Both the position numbers and the translations under genes were made by a program. A DNA stretch of 43,140 nucleotides, from assembly GCA_020052935.1 (NCBI GenBank), contig JAGVOD010000016.1, positions 1 through 43,140 of the forward strand, read 5' to 3'. This DNA is from an archaeon. Its GTDB lineage: Archaea; Nanobdellota; Nanobdellia; Woesearchaeales; UBA11576. Shown here in pieces: positions 1-6,772 of this stretch; position 1 is the first letter of the stretch, and the number at the start of each line of letters is the position of its first letter. The notes below the pieces were generated by a model, which was not told where the DNA came from, made no database searches, and saw only the letters and a program-made list of their open reading frames with translations.

Positions 1-60
1 GTTGCCCCCGTGCTTGGCGTGGGGACCAGCCAATCGAAGATTGGCGTTGCCTCAAGAAAC
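1..60. repeat. Hairpin-bearing intergenic DNA at the window edge
   Basis: This stretch before the tRNA-Leu promoter contains a perfect CCAATC-GAA-GATTGG hairpin and GC-rich runs resembling the other fold-back islands of the window. It is cut by the window edge, so its full structure cannot be judged. Confidence 0.35.
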
Positions 61-61
61 C

Positions 62-70
62 TTTATAAAT
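62..70 (+). promoter_or_regulatory. TATA box of tRNA-Leu
   Basis: TTTATAAAT preceded by AAACC (BRE-like) lies about 31-39 bases before the first tRNA base, the usual archaeal spacing allowing for a few leader bases. Confidence 0.7.
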
Positions 71-100
71 CGAGTTCTGTTTTGTTTGCCTGCCCTAAAC

Positions 101-214
101 GTGGGGGTGGCTGAGCCTGGTCAAAAGCGCAGGACTTAAGACACGAAGGACTCACCTTGACGTGAGACATCCTGTCACTTAGTGTGTTCAAGGGTTCGAA
201 TCCCTTCCCCCACA
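101..214 (+). tRNA. tRNA-Leu (anticodon UAA) with a 28-nt intron
   Basis: Acceptor arms GTGGGGG (101-107) and CCCCCAC (207-213) pair perfectly, with discriminator A214 and no encoded CCA. The D-stem is GCT/AGC. The anticodon stem CAGGA (130-134) pairs with TCCTG (170-174). The loop CT-TAA-G-A gives anticodon UAA at 137-139. The 28-base intron at 141-168 interrupts the loop at the canonical 37/38 position and itself contains a CTCAC/GTGAG hairpin, as expected for a substrate of the archaeal tRNA-splicing endonuclease. A class II variable arm (CAC/GTG) and a T-arm AAGGG-TTCGAAT-CCCTT complete it. The last 18 bases including the flanking T recur 98 bp downstream. Confidence 0.95.
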
Positions 215-390
215 TTATTATTTTCTACAGCGTGCCACTTTGCAGAGCAAAGGTGGCACTGGGTTGCGCCGCCAGCTGGCAAGACGGCAGTTCCTGAATC
301 CCTTCCCCCACATCTTTTTTTACTTCGTAAAAAAAGCTGTACCAAAAACGATTGTGGTATCCAGCTTCGCTTGATACCACGCAGCTTATT
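215..390. repeat. Fold-back island A (hairpin cluster plus tRNA-Leu 3' duplicate)
   Basis: The 224-base gap between tRNA-Leu and the Nudix gene holds four hairpins: GTGCCACTTTGC/GCAAAGGTGGCAC (232-259), one centred on CCAGCTGG (272-279), a perfect CTTTTTTTA/TAAAAAAAG stem with loop CTTCG (314-336), and a nested pair AAGCTG/CAGCTT (334-339, 382-387) enclosing GTGGTATC/GATACCAC (354-361, 373-380). A second copy of the tRNA-Leu 3' end lies at 296-313. The T-rich hairpin may also terminate tRNA transcription. Confidence 0.7.
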
Positions 391-438
391 TATAGCGTCC
401 CACAATACTTATTAACCCCCCGCATTCTTTTTGTATTC

Positions 439-849
439 ATGATTTCGAAGACATTCTATGTCTCATGTGGTATCATCCGCAAGGATGGTAAGGTGCTTAT
501 AGCCCAGCGTATGCCGGACAGTTTTCTCGAAGCAGATAAGTGGGAATTCCCTGGCGGGAAGATTGAGCCAGGCGAGTCTCCGGAGCAGTGTCTTGTAAGG
601 GAGATAAAGGAAGAGCTCGGCATCAGCATAGGCGTCGACAGGCTGCTCACTAAGAACACCCATGTCTATAAGAAAGACGGCAAGGATATAGAAGTCCATA
701 TCCATGCATTCCTTGCTGACTGGCTGGAAGGCAACCCAGAAAGAATAGCATGTCAGGCATTCAGATGGGTGGATAAGGAAGAACTGCACAGCTTCCCTTT
801 CGTCGAGGGAGATAAGATGATGATTGATCTGTTGCTGGAAGATTTATAA
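439..849 (+). CDS. Nudix hydrolase (MutT/NTP pyrophosphohydrolase type)
   Basis: A 136-residue protein with a complete Nudix box: G40, E46, R54-E55, E58-E59, G61 match Gx5Ex7REUxEExGU, which binds the catalytic Mg and hydrolyses NDP-X compounds. Upstream the WEFPGGK motif and the short single-domain length fit the MutT-like (deoxy)nucleoside triphosphate sanitising group; the substrate (8-oxo-dGTP, dCTP or other) cannot be read from sequence. I chose the ATG at 439 rather than the upstream in-frame ATG at 352, because the extra 29 residues would be encoded by the hairpin island. TATA-like stretches lie at 386-395 and 408-415, giving a short or absent leader. It stands alone between tRNA-Leu and a lipoprotein gene. 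Confidence 0.9.
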   Translation: MISKTFYVSCGIIRKDGKVLIAQRMPDSFLEADKWEFPGGKIEPGESPEQCLVREIKEELGISIGVDRLLTKNTHVYKKDGKDIEVHIHAFLADWLEGNPERIACQAFRWVDKEELHSFPFVEGDKMMIDLLLEDL

Positions 850-884
850 ATTCTCATCAAATAATTTTTTCAATCCTCCACAAT

Positions 885-896
885 CCTTATATATTC
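885..896 (+). promoter_or_regulatory. TATA box for the lipoprotein gene
   Basis: CTTATATATT lies 21-32 bases before the ATG at 917, implying a leaderless transcript. Confidence 0.6.
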
Positions 897-916
897 CGCC
901 TTCTTACAGTGATGCT

Positions 917-1732
917 ATGGAAAAGAGTATCATCATCCTGGCTATTCTCGCATTGTTCATCATAGGCTGTTCTCAGAAGTCTCCAGACATAGTCTGCAAT
1001 GCGCCATACATGAGGCATGCTGAGTCTTGCTGCATGGATAGGAACGCGAATAGCGTCTGTGACGCTGATGAGGCTGAGAAGCCTTTGTTTGTCGAGCCTG
1101 AGTATACTCCGGCAGATGATGTCACTTCTGGAGAGCCTGCTTACGAAGAGCCGGTCTACATCCCTCCTCCAGAGGAGGGCTCAGCACCTGTCGAGACTCC
1201 TTCTGATGAAGGTGTCTTTGTCGGCCAGAAGGATGTGGTCGAAGACATTCCTACCAAGTATCAGGCTTCAGAGACCAAACTCCAGGGCTGGAAAACAGAA
1301 AATGCTCACATGTCGTTGGAAGTGACGAAGATAGTGATAGACGTGAAAGATATAGAGAAGACGTCTCTCACCGCTCCTGACAAGGAGGTCTATCTCAAGG
1401 AGATGCAGCTGGAAGTCAAGAATTTTGACTACAACTACTTGAATCCGATATTCTACCTGAAGATTGGAGATTTCAAGGATCCCATAATAATAAAGGAGAC
1501 CCTGCTCTGCGACCGTAGCGATGATATAGTCATGCAGGGATGCTCGCATGCATTGCCGGAAGCAGAGACCATGTACATAACAATGCCTATCGACCGCATC
1601 ATCCCGAGGATAGATCTGGATAAGACTATTCTCATAACATTAGAGAACAAGAGGGATGATGACCCTGAGAGCATATTGGAGCTGGAGAAATCTTACAACA
1701 TATTGAGCATCTACGGTGCTAAGTACGTGTGA
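917..1732 (+). CDS. Secreted lipoprotein with CC-D-N cysteine motif, function unknown
   Basis: A 271-residue protein starting with a short charged end, a hydrophobic stretch and a lipobox-like FIIGC ending at Cys18, so probably lipid-anchored outside the membrane. A small cysteine motif follows (Cys27, Cys38-Cys39, Cys48, with DxNxxxxCDxDE), a pattern frequent in DPANN secreted proteins and perhaps calcium-binding or disulfide-stabilised. Residues about 52-115 form a Pro/Glu-rich linker. The C-terminal 150 residues look like a beta-rich domain with two further cysteines (LLCDR and GCSHA) and no family I recognise. The start at 917 fits the leaderless TATA and gives the signal; the longer reading from 824 would bury it. 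Confidence 0.8.
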   Translation: MEKSIIILAILALFIIGCSQKSPDIVCNAPYMRHAESCCMDRNANSVCDADEAEKPLFVEPEYTPADDVTSGEPAYEEPVYIPPPEEGSAPVETPSDEGVFVGQKDVVEDIPTKYQASETKLQGWKTENAHMSLEVTKIVIDVKDIEKTSLTAPDKEVYLKEMQLEVKNFDYNYLNPIFYLKIGDFKDPIIIKETLLCDRSDDIVMQGCSHALPEAETMYITMPIDRIIPRIDLDKTILITLENKRDDDPESILELEKSYNILSIYGAKYV

Positions 1733-1741
1733 TATCTTTGT

Positions 1742-2164
1742 CTACGCTCTCGCAGTAGTTCTCTTCAGGAATACCTTCTCTTGTGACTGGTCGAATGATA
1801 TCACGAATTTGTCGAAGAATCCTGCCCTTCCCAAGAGGATGGGGAAATCATATTGGCCAAGTATCACCTTGACAGGTATTTTGAAGCTGTATTTCTCATG
1901 TCCTTTCTCGACCGTCAGGTTCACCGTTGATTCGACAGAGTCTACTTTCCCGCCTATGCCGAAGGCAGGAGTCTTCTCGCCGCTTAGGTCTAGGCCGAGT
2001 ATCTCTGCCACTCCCCGAGGTATGGCTGATATGTCGGCACCGGAGTCGAGGAGTGCGACCGTCTCGAATCGCTCCGAGCCATTGAGCAAGATAGGTATTG
2101 ATGGTGTCTTTACTTCTGTGCCATCAGGCCTTTTGACTGTTTTGTAGTTGAAGGAGATGGTCAT
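1742..2164 (-). CDS. Retropepsin-like aspartic protease
   Basis: A 140-residue single-domain protein with the aspartyl protease signature LLDSGAD (Asp40-Ser41-Gly42) followed by SAIP, and the downstream ILLGRAGFFDKF region typical of the gag-like/clan AA proteases found in many prokaryotes. Such proteins act as dimers in which each chain gives one catalytic Asp; no transmembrane anchor is visible, so it is likely cytoplasmic. The substrate is unknown. It starts one base after the stop of the DUF5678 gene on the same strand, so the two are probably co-transcribed. The pair is convergent with the lipoprotein gene, nine bases apart. Confidence 0.85.
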   Translation of the reverse strand: MTISFNYKTVKRPDGTEVKTPSIPILLNGSERFETVALLDSGADISAIPRGVAEILGLDLSGEKTPAFGIGGKVDSVESTVNLTVEKGHEKYSFKIPVKVILGQYDFPILLGRAGFFDKFVISFDQSQEKVFLKRTTARA

Positions 2165-2165
2165 T

Positions 2166-2372
2166 TTAGAATATCATGGTCTCCTTGTCAGGTATCCTTG
2201 TCAGAAGTGGCCTTTCACGCGGACATTTTGTCTTGGCTTCGCTGAAGACCTTCTTGACATCCTTGCCATGTGCCACTATCTTCTGCGCACAGATGGCCAC
2301 CCACTCACCCACATAGGGGTTCATGCTGGTCTTCATGAAGAACTGGTAGTTCTTGTCCAAATATATCACCAC
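2166..2372 (-). CDS. DUF5678 family protein
   Basis: A 68-residue protein of the archaeal DUF5678 type: N-terminal aromatic/Asn-rich stretch, core YVGEWVAI then a Val-Ala-His-Gly-Lys-Asp segment, a short helix with Lys-Lys-Val-Phe, and an ending of ILxRIPDKETMIF style. Its role is not established. In archaea this small domain often lies beside clan AA aspartyl proteases, exactly as here, so a shared function is likely. The start is a GTG at 2372; the TATA box TTTATAAATA (2391-2400 on this strand) sits 19-28 bases upstream and supports a leaderless mRNA. A second in-frame GTG follows at once. Confidence 0.8.
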   Translation of the reverse strand: MVIYLDKNYQFFMKTSMNPYVGEWVAICAQKIVAHGKDVKKVFSEAKTKCPRERPLLTRIPDKETMIF

Positions 2373-2390
2373 AGGGCATTATATCTCGGG

Positions 2391-2400
2391 TATTTATAAA
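2391..2400 (-). promoter_or_regulatory. TATA box of the DUF5678/aspartic protease operon
   Basis: TTTATAAATA on the minus strand, about 25 bases before the GTG start at 2372. Confidence 0.7.
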
Positions 2401-2493
2401 CTTTTCCGGGTTATCTCCGAAGGTTTTGCGGAGACAGGGAGCAGTACCAATACACCCAAAACCTTTAAAAGTAACCTGCCTTGTGATGGCAGT

Positions 2494-2643
2494 ATGAAAG
2501 CCAAGAAGCGGTCGTTGACAGTGAAGATATTGCAGTTCTACGTCTTCCTCTGGCCTACTTTGCGCACTTATTTTACCTATATCAAGATGATTGGGCATAA
2601 GAAGAGGCCCAAGAGAGAGAAAGTGATCATAATGGAGGAATGA
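2494..2643 (+). CDS. Small basic protein, unknown function
   Basis: A 49-residue, strongly basic protein with an amphipathic/aromatic middle (LQFYVFLWPTLRTYFTY) that may insert in or lie on the membrane, followed by a Lys/Arg-rich tail. The TATA box CTTTAAAA at 2463-2470 is 24-31 bases before this ATG, which points to a leaderless start here rather than at an earlier codon of the same frame. It ends three bases before the next gene (GAGATGG junction), so the two form an operon. No family recognised. Confidence 0.6.
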   Translation: MKAKKRSLTVKILQFYVFLWPTLRTYFTYIKMIGHKKRPKREKVIIMEE

Positions 2644-2646
2644 GAG

Positions 2647-2934
2647 ATGGGAATCGTTTTGACAGAACAGGAAAAGCAGTTGGTCAAGGAAGGCAAGCTG
2701 GACCCTTCATCCATTGAGGAGCACAGGCGGGCCAATCCAGTCAAGTCTGTGGACAAGGGTCAGTTAGACCAGATGAAGCAGAGTATCCGCGAGGCCACCG
2801 AGCAGTATAAGGAGTCCATAGCGAAGAACAAGCAGCTGTACGTTGAGCTTCAGGAGAACAGGAAGAAGAAAGAGGATTGCAGGAACAGGCTGGCTGAGCT
2901 GAGGAAGAAGAAGAAAGAGCTGCTCGGCCAGTAA
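2647..2934 (+). CDS. Coiled-coil small protein
   Basis: A 95-residue hydrophilic protein. Residues about 5-30 contain the LVKEGKLDPSSIEEHR stretch; from about 38 to the end it is one charged coiled coil (Gln/Lys/Glu heptads). It follows the 49-residue basic protein with a three-base gap and is probably translated from the same mRNA. The combination suggests an adaptor or scaffolding role for the membrane-associated partner, but this is inference; no enzymatic motif is present. Confidence 0.7.
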   Translation: MGIVLTEQEKQLVKEGKLDPSSIEEHRRANPVKSVDKGQLDQMKQSIREATEQYKESIAKNKQLYVELQENRKKKEDCRNRLAELRKKKKELLGQ

Positions 2935-2959
2935 GGCTGTTTTTAAGCCGCGAGGCAAA

Positions 2960-2969
2960 CTTTAAATAT
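2960..2969 (+). promoter_or_regulatory. TATA box of the two-component operon
   Basis: CTTTAAATAT at 34-43 bases before the ATG at 3003. A G-rich SD-like AAAGGGGG lies at 2991-2998 in the short leader. Confidence 0.65.
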
Positions 2970-3002
2970 CACTTCTGGGTCTGTCTCGCTAAAGGGGGTT
3001 TC

Positions 3003-3374
3003 ATGGCTAAGAAGAAAAAGAGCATTCTCATCATAGAGGATGAGGTGAATATCGCGAATGCGCAGAAGATTATTCTTGGTAGTGACTATGATGTCTCCAT
3101 AGCTTATGATGGCGAGGAAGGCTTGAAGAAGATAAATAGCCAGAAGCCTGATCTCGTGGTTCTTGACCTTATGCTTCCCAACAGGGGAGGCTATGATGTC
3201 TGTTTCAGCGTGAGGCAGGACCCGAAACTCAACAGTACGAGGATACTTATGGTCACTGCGCTTACGCAGAATATAGATAAGACAAAAGGGGTGATGGTCG
3301 GCGCAGACGCGTATCTGACAAAGCCGTTTGAGCCGCAGCAACTATTGGATGCTGTGAGGCGCTTACTGTCATGA
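3003..3374 (+). CDS. Stand-alone response regulator receiver (CheY-like)
   Basis: A 123-residue single receiver domain. The acidic pocket is Glu12-Asp13, the phospho-acceptor Asp55 lies in VVLDLMLPN, the switch Thr85 in MVTAL and the conserved Lys107 in LTKPFEP. No output domain is fused, so it must act through protein contact or as a phosphate shuttle. Its stop overlaps the ATG of the histidine kinase by ATGA, which indicates a translationally coupled kinase/regulator pair. Regulator-first order with a receiver-only partner leaves the output target unknown. Confidence 0.93.
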   Translation: MAKKKKSILIIEDEVNIANAQKIILGSDYDVSIAYDGEEGLKKINSQKPDLVVLDLMLPNRGGYDVCFSVRQDPKLNSTRILMVTALTQNIDKTKGVMVGADAYLTKPFEPQQLLDAVRRLLS

Positions 3375-4843
3375 CCCTTGCCCCGCTGCTGCATGGATTC
3401 TTCAGTTTCTTAGGGACCGTCGAAGGGGAGCTTTTGAAGTCTGCTATAGAGCTCATCCTCTTCACAGTCGTAGATTACATGATAATCTCTGAGTGGACGC
3501 GCAGCAGGAAGCGTGAGTTGAAGTTTCTCATCATAGCTTTCTCTGCCATGGCTGTGGATAAGCTGGCGTCGGCTTATTTCCTGGCGAGTGTCGTCTTCAC
3601 AGGCTCTTCAGCCCAGTTCTGGACACTGCACACTGCTGATAACTTGTTTGAGATATTCGCTTTGTTCCTGGTCGCTAACGCTTTCATCTATCCTATACTT
3701 ATCCAGAAGAAGCAGGGCGCAAAGAGGTTCATGGCAAGTAAGCTTCCGTTGCTGTTAGGCATAAGCATTGTCTTGTCTGGTTTCGTCTGGTCTGTAATCG
3801 ACCTTCGCGGCGGAGCATTGACTGATTTCTGGACCAACACCAGCATAAACATCGCCCAGATAGTCGTCTTGCTGTACTACGCAGGCTACATAATCGCCAA
3901 CAGGCAGTACAAGCTGAGGTACAAGATCAACATAATGTTCGCTTTTGTCATATACGCTGTCACGCCTATGATTGAGCTGTTCAACATAGTCTTCTATGAC
4001 AACCTGAACCGTTCCCTCGCAGTCGCTGCGCATCCTTTCCCTTTCATCTCCATCCTCATGTTCACTCAAGTGATATACCTGAAGCTTGCAGACAAGGCGA
4101 TGCTGAAGTCCCAGCTGAAGCGTTCTGAGGCGATGTACGCGCACGAGAAAGAGCTCTCGAAGCTGAAGGATGAGTTCGTCTCGACTGTCTCTCATGAGCT
4201 CAAGACGCCGATCACTTCCATGAAGCTATACACAGGCCTGCTGAGGGAGGGCAAGCTCGGCCCGGTGCCGAAGAAGCAGAAGGATGCGTTGGATGTGGTC
4301 CACGACGAGACTGACAGGCTGAACCGGCTGATAACAGACATACTTGACCTCTCGAGGCTGGAAGCCAACAAATCCCGCCTGGAGCTGTCCGAGTTCGACC
4401 TGCGCGAGCTTGTCGACGATAAGATATACCTCGGCATGGCGAAGAAGGAGCAGGTCTCTACAGTCATCGACGTGCCGAAAGGGTTCATCGTCACGGCTGA
4501 CAGGAACAAGATGAAGCAGGTCTTCATCAACCTCTTCAATAATGCTGTGAAGTTCACTCCTGCTGGCGGAACGATAACCATCTCTGCCATGATGCGCGAC
4601 ACTGAGTGGGATCTCTCAGTGGAAGACACAGGGATAGGCGTCGAGAAGGATAAGATCCCGAAGCTGTTCGAGAAGTTCTATCAGGCAGAGAATTACATGA
4701 CGAGAAAGAAAGGTGGCATAGGCCTCGGGCTTTCTATTGTCAAGGGCATCGTCGAGCTGCACGAAGGCAAGATTGGTGTAGAATCAGAATTGAACAAAGG
4801 CACGAAGATAACTATTGTGTTTCCGAAGCTGACGCGTTACTGA
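3371..4843 (+). CDS. Seven-TM sensor histidine kinase
   Basis: A 490-residue kinase. The N-terminal half has about seven hydrophobic segments (roughly 20-38, 48-72, 84-107, 124-145, 158-176, 186-210, 223-240) with no large extracytoplasmic loop, so it probably senses something in or near the membrane. A short coiled stretch leads to the HisKA domain with His275 in STVSHELKTP, then the HATPase domain with Asn390 in NNAVKF, a DTGIGV G1 box near 419 and a GIGLGLSIV G2 box near 447. It is coupled by ATGA overlap to the receiver gene. It ends overlapping the convergent 444-residue gene by seven bases. Histidine kinases are unevenly spread in archaea and usually of bacterial origin. Confidence 0.93.
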   Translation: MTLAPLLHGFFSFLGTVEGELLKSAIELILFTVVDYMIISEWTRSRKRELKFLIIAFSAMAVDKLASAYFLASVVFTGSSAQFWTLHTADNLFEIFALFLVANAFIYPILIQKKQGAKRFMASKLPLLLGISIVLSGFVWSVIDLRGGALTDFWTNTSINIAQIVVLLYYAGYIIANRQYKLRYKINIMFAFVIYAVTPMIELFNIVFYDNLNRSLAVAAHPFPFISILMFTQVIYLKLADKAMLKSQLKRSEAMYAHEKELSKLKDEFVSTVSHELKTPITSMKLYTGLLREGKLGPVPKKQKDALDVVHDETDRLNRLITDILDLSRLEANKSRLELSEFDLRELVDDKIYLGMAKKEQVSTVIDVPKGFIVTADRNKMKQVFINLFNNAVKFTPAGGTITISAMMRDTEWDLSVEDTGIGVEKDKIPKLFEKFYQAENYMTRKKGGIGLGLSIVKGIVELHEGKIGVESELNKGTKITIVFPKLTRY

Positions 4844-6171
4844 CCATTGCTTTTTGCAAGATACTTCTCATAGAATATGTCGAAGCAGTCTTTCTTTCCT
4901 GCGCCGCCCGAATCTTCCCAATGTGCGTTGGATGGGCCTGGCGCAGGGAATATTATTATGTATCTTAGACCTGTTCCGTCGCTGTGGAGTATCTCTCTGT
5001 CGAGTATCTCTATCTCTGTCGGGCCGTTTTCTCGGGTGTAGTACCGCCTTGTGAGTGTACCTTTTTCGGTGGACTCAGTCGCGCCAGCGAGCACGACGTG
5101 AGATCCCTTTTTCGGCATCATGAATGCCCTCTGAGGATGGAACTGGGTCTGGTAGGTAAGAGTGAGTTCGCTGTCATCATCAGTCATTATGATTAGGGGG
5201 ATTTTCTGCAACGCACGCAATATCGCTTGTGCATCCTCTTCAGGAGGTGCTATTATGCTTGTTTTTCCAACCCTGTCAGTCTCGACAGAGCCTCGCAAGT
5301 CGAACTTCTCGTATATGTTCCTACGGTGCACATTCACGTGCGCCTTGCCTGAGCGGCAGGATATCACACCTTTCCTCTGCTCGTCGTATAGAGCTGAGTT
5401 CTTGTCGATCTGCACATCAGTCACTGTTGAACCTGCCTGCGGGAATACCTCTATCTTGATTATAGGGGTTTCTTTATTGTAAGTGATGAGCGGGCTTCTT
5501 CCGTCGGATGTGGATATGCTCTGGATTGTTCTCTGCAGTATGCTTGCAAGGTCTTTGGAAACGCCCGCATCGTGGCGGCTGATTATCTCAAACAATTTTC
5601 TTTCTCCCGCTATGAGGTATTGTGCGATGGCTTCGAGATCATGATTGGGTGTCTTTGCAGACTTTATTGCTGGTATCTCTATGATCTTTGCTGGAGCGAC
5701 ATATTCTCTGCTGGGCTTTTTCGGTTCTGCAGGTGGTGCGGGTGATGTAAGAGGCGTGTCATCTACTTCGCTCAGGTCTACATTGACCTCTCCAGGCATG
5801 AGCGTTCTTGTCTTTATACAGAACTTCAGCTCGACTCCGCCATAGCTGCGCGTGAAACGTATTGTTTCAGGTTCGCGTGTTGCGTGTATCATGATGCCTG
5901 GCTTCCTTCGTAGCTGGCGCATCAGTGCGTCGATGTTTGTTATGTGGTTGCCTTGCTCCGGCGCTATGTATATCTCGCTTGTCGTCCAGTTTGATTTTGG
6001 GACTATCCTTGCTGTGAGTTTCGTGTCATTAGTTGTCAGCAAACTGTCTATGCTGTTTGTGTCCAGTAGGCGGTTGATTATTCTTTCCGCCGTGTTTGGA
6101 TCCTTAAGTGCATCCTTTCTGACTTTTTCGTCTAGTCCTGAGAAGTCCTTTTCTATCTGTATGAATACCAT
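4837..6171 (-). CDS. Uncharacterised two-module protein
   Basis: A 444-residue soluble protein without signal peptide or TM segment and without a family I recognise. Two alpha/beta modules, about 1-135 and 180-444, are joined by a Pro/Ser/Lys linker (about 137-170). Within them a segment recurs: DALMRQLRRKPGIMIHA near residue 82 resembles AILRALQKIPLIIMTDD in the second half, both followed by an alternating polar/hydrophobic strand, which hints at an internal duplication. The region APPEEDAQAILRAL and the repeated ITYNK/LTYQT strands suggest a ligand- or protein-binding fold. TATA (minus strand, 6206-6218) is 35-47 bases upstream. The 3' end overlaps the kinase gene by seven bases on the opposite strand. 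Confidence 0.75.
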   Translation of the reverse strand: MVFIQIEKDFSGLDEKVRKDALKDPNTAERIINRLLDTNSIDSLLTTNDTKLTARIVPKSNWTTSEIYIAPEQGNHITNIDALMRQLRRKPGIMIHATREPETIRFTRSYGGVELKFCIKTRTLMPGEVNVDLSEVDDTPLTSPAPPAEPKKPSREYVAPAKIIEIPAIKSAKTPNHDLEAIAQYLIAGERKLFEIISRHDAGVSKDLASILQRTIQSISTSDGRSPLITYNKETPIIKIEVFPQAGSTVTDVQIDKNSALYDEQRKGVISCRSGKAHVNVHRRNIYEKFDLRGSVETDRVGKTSIIAPPEEDAQAILRALQKIPLIIMTDDDSELTLTYQTQFHPQRAFMMPKKGSHVVLAGATESTEKGTLTRRYYTRENGPTEIEILDREILHSDGTGLRYIIIFPAPGPSNAHWEDSGGAGKKDCFDIFYEKYLAKSNGQ

Positions 6172-6205
6172 TTAGCTCAACACCATGTCTGGTTTCGTCT
6201 TGCAG

Positions 6206-6218
6206 ATTATATAAATCT
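6206..6218 (-). promoter_or_regulatory. TATA box of the 444-residue protein gene
   Basis: On the minus strand AGATTTATATAAT precedes the ATG at 6171 by about 35-47 bases, giving a leader of roughly 10-15 bases. Confidence 0.55.
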
Positions 6219-6287
6219 TTCGTTTTGTTATTACTGTTTAATGGTTATTTTTTTAGGTATTTCTCAATACGGGTTTGGGCAAACCTT

Positions 6288-6297
6288 TAAATATGAA
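6288..6297 (+). promoter_or_regulatory. TATA box, probable promoter of tRNA-Thr
   Basis: AACCTTTAAATATG lies about 62-70 bases before the tRNA. This predicts a 5' leader of about 40 bases, in which ACCGG (near 6317) and CCGGT (near 6350) can pair. Confidence 0.5.
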
Positions 6298-6358
6298 CCA
6301 AAAATCAGTTTTATGCACCGGATAACTTGATTACTGTTAGACTGTTGAACCGGTATTC

Positions 6359-6464
6359 GCCTCCGTGGCTTAGTAGCTATAGCGCGTGCTTGGTAAATGC
6401 CTTGCGCAGCAAGGCTCGCTTTCCAATAAGCACGAGGTCGCGAGTGCAACTCTCGCCGGAGGCT
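6359..6464 (+). tRNA. tRNA-Thr (anticodon GGU) with a 33-nt intron
   Basis: Acceptor GCCTCCG (6359-6365) pairs with CGGAGGC (6457-6463); discriminator is T6464, typical of archaeal tRNA-Thr; CCA is not encoded. The anticodon stem CGTGC (6385-6389) pairs with GCACG (6430-6434). The loop TT-GGT-A-A gives anticodon GGU at 6392-6394. The intron, 6396-6428, is at position 37/38 and carries a perfect GCCTTGC/GCAAGGC hairpin. The T-arm is GCGAG-TGCAACT-CTCGC, with G instead of the near-universal U at position 55, and the D-loop reads G18-C19 rather than G18-G19. These two changes at the D-loop/T-loop contact are unusual. Confidence 0.9.
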
Positions 6465-6727
6465 TTGTTTTCTTTTCTTCGTAAAGCCAAGAGTGAAGCC
6501 GCGCCCTACTTCGCTTGGCTCGCTGCTGTGTCAGAAACCTTTGGTTTCTGAGCACATTAAAAATGCTGCGGCATTTTAAATGCTCACCAAGCTCTCGTCG
6601 CCGCCACGCCCGCTTGATTCTTTCTTACGAAGTCAGCCTGCAAAATCCCAATTCTTTCCTTGACTAATTTTGCCGCTGTAGCGGGCTTAAAAGGCGGCGA
6701 CGGTCGTGGCTTCACTCTTTTCTGCTA
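6465..6727. repeat. Fold-back island B (four nested inverted repeats)
   Basis: This gene-free stretch is a nested palindrome. Outermost AAGAGTGAAGCC (6489-6500) pairs perfectly with 6708-6719; inside it CGTCGCCGCC (6596-6605) pairs with 6693-6702; then GCCCGCT (6608-6614) with 6680-6686; then GCAAAAT (6640-6646) with 6667-6673. Side hairpins are CAGAAACC-TTT-GGTTTCTG (6532-6550) and a long AT-rich hairpin at 6550-6585. The 18 bases 6693-6710 recur in reverse complement at 10637-10654. No ORF of merit is present. Confidence 0.75.
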
Positions 6728-6738
6728 ATTTTAAATAC
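6728..6738 (+). promoter_or_regulatory. TATA box for the 200-residue protein
   Basis: ATTTTAAATAC, 35-45 bases before the ATG at 6773. A GAGGT Shine-Dalgarno site at 6760-6764 sits eight bases before that ATG and favours it over the in-frame TTG at 6767. Confidence 0.6.
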
Positions 6739-6772
6739 AACCTCATACTACTTTTTTCTGAGGTAGTTGAGC

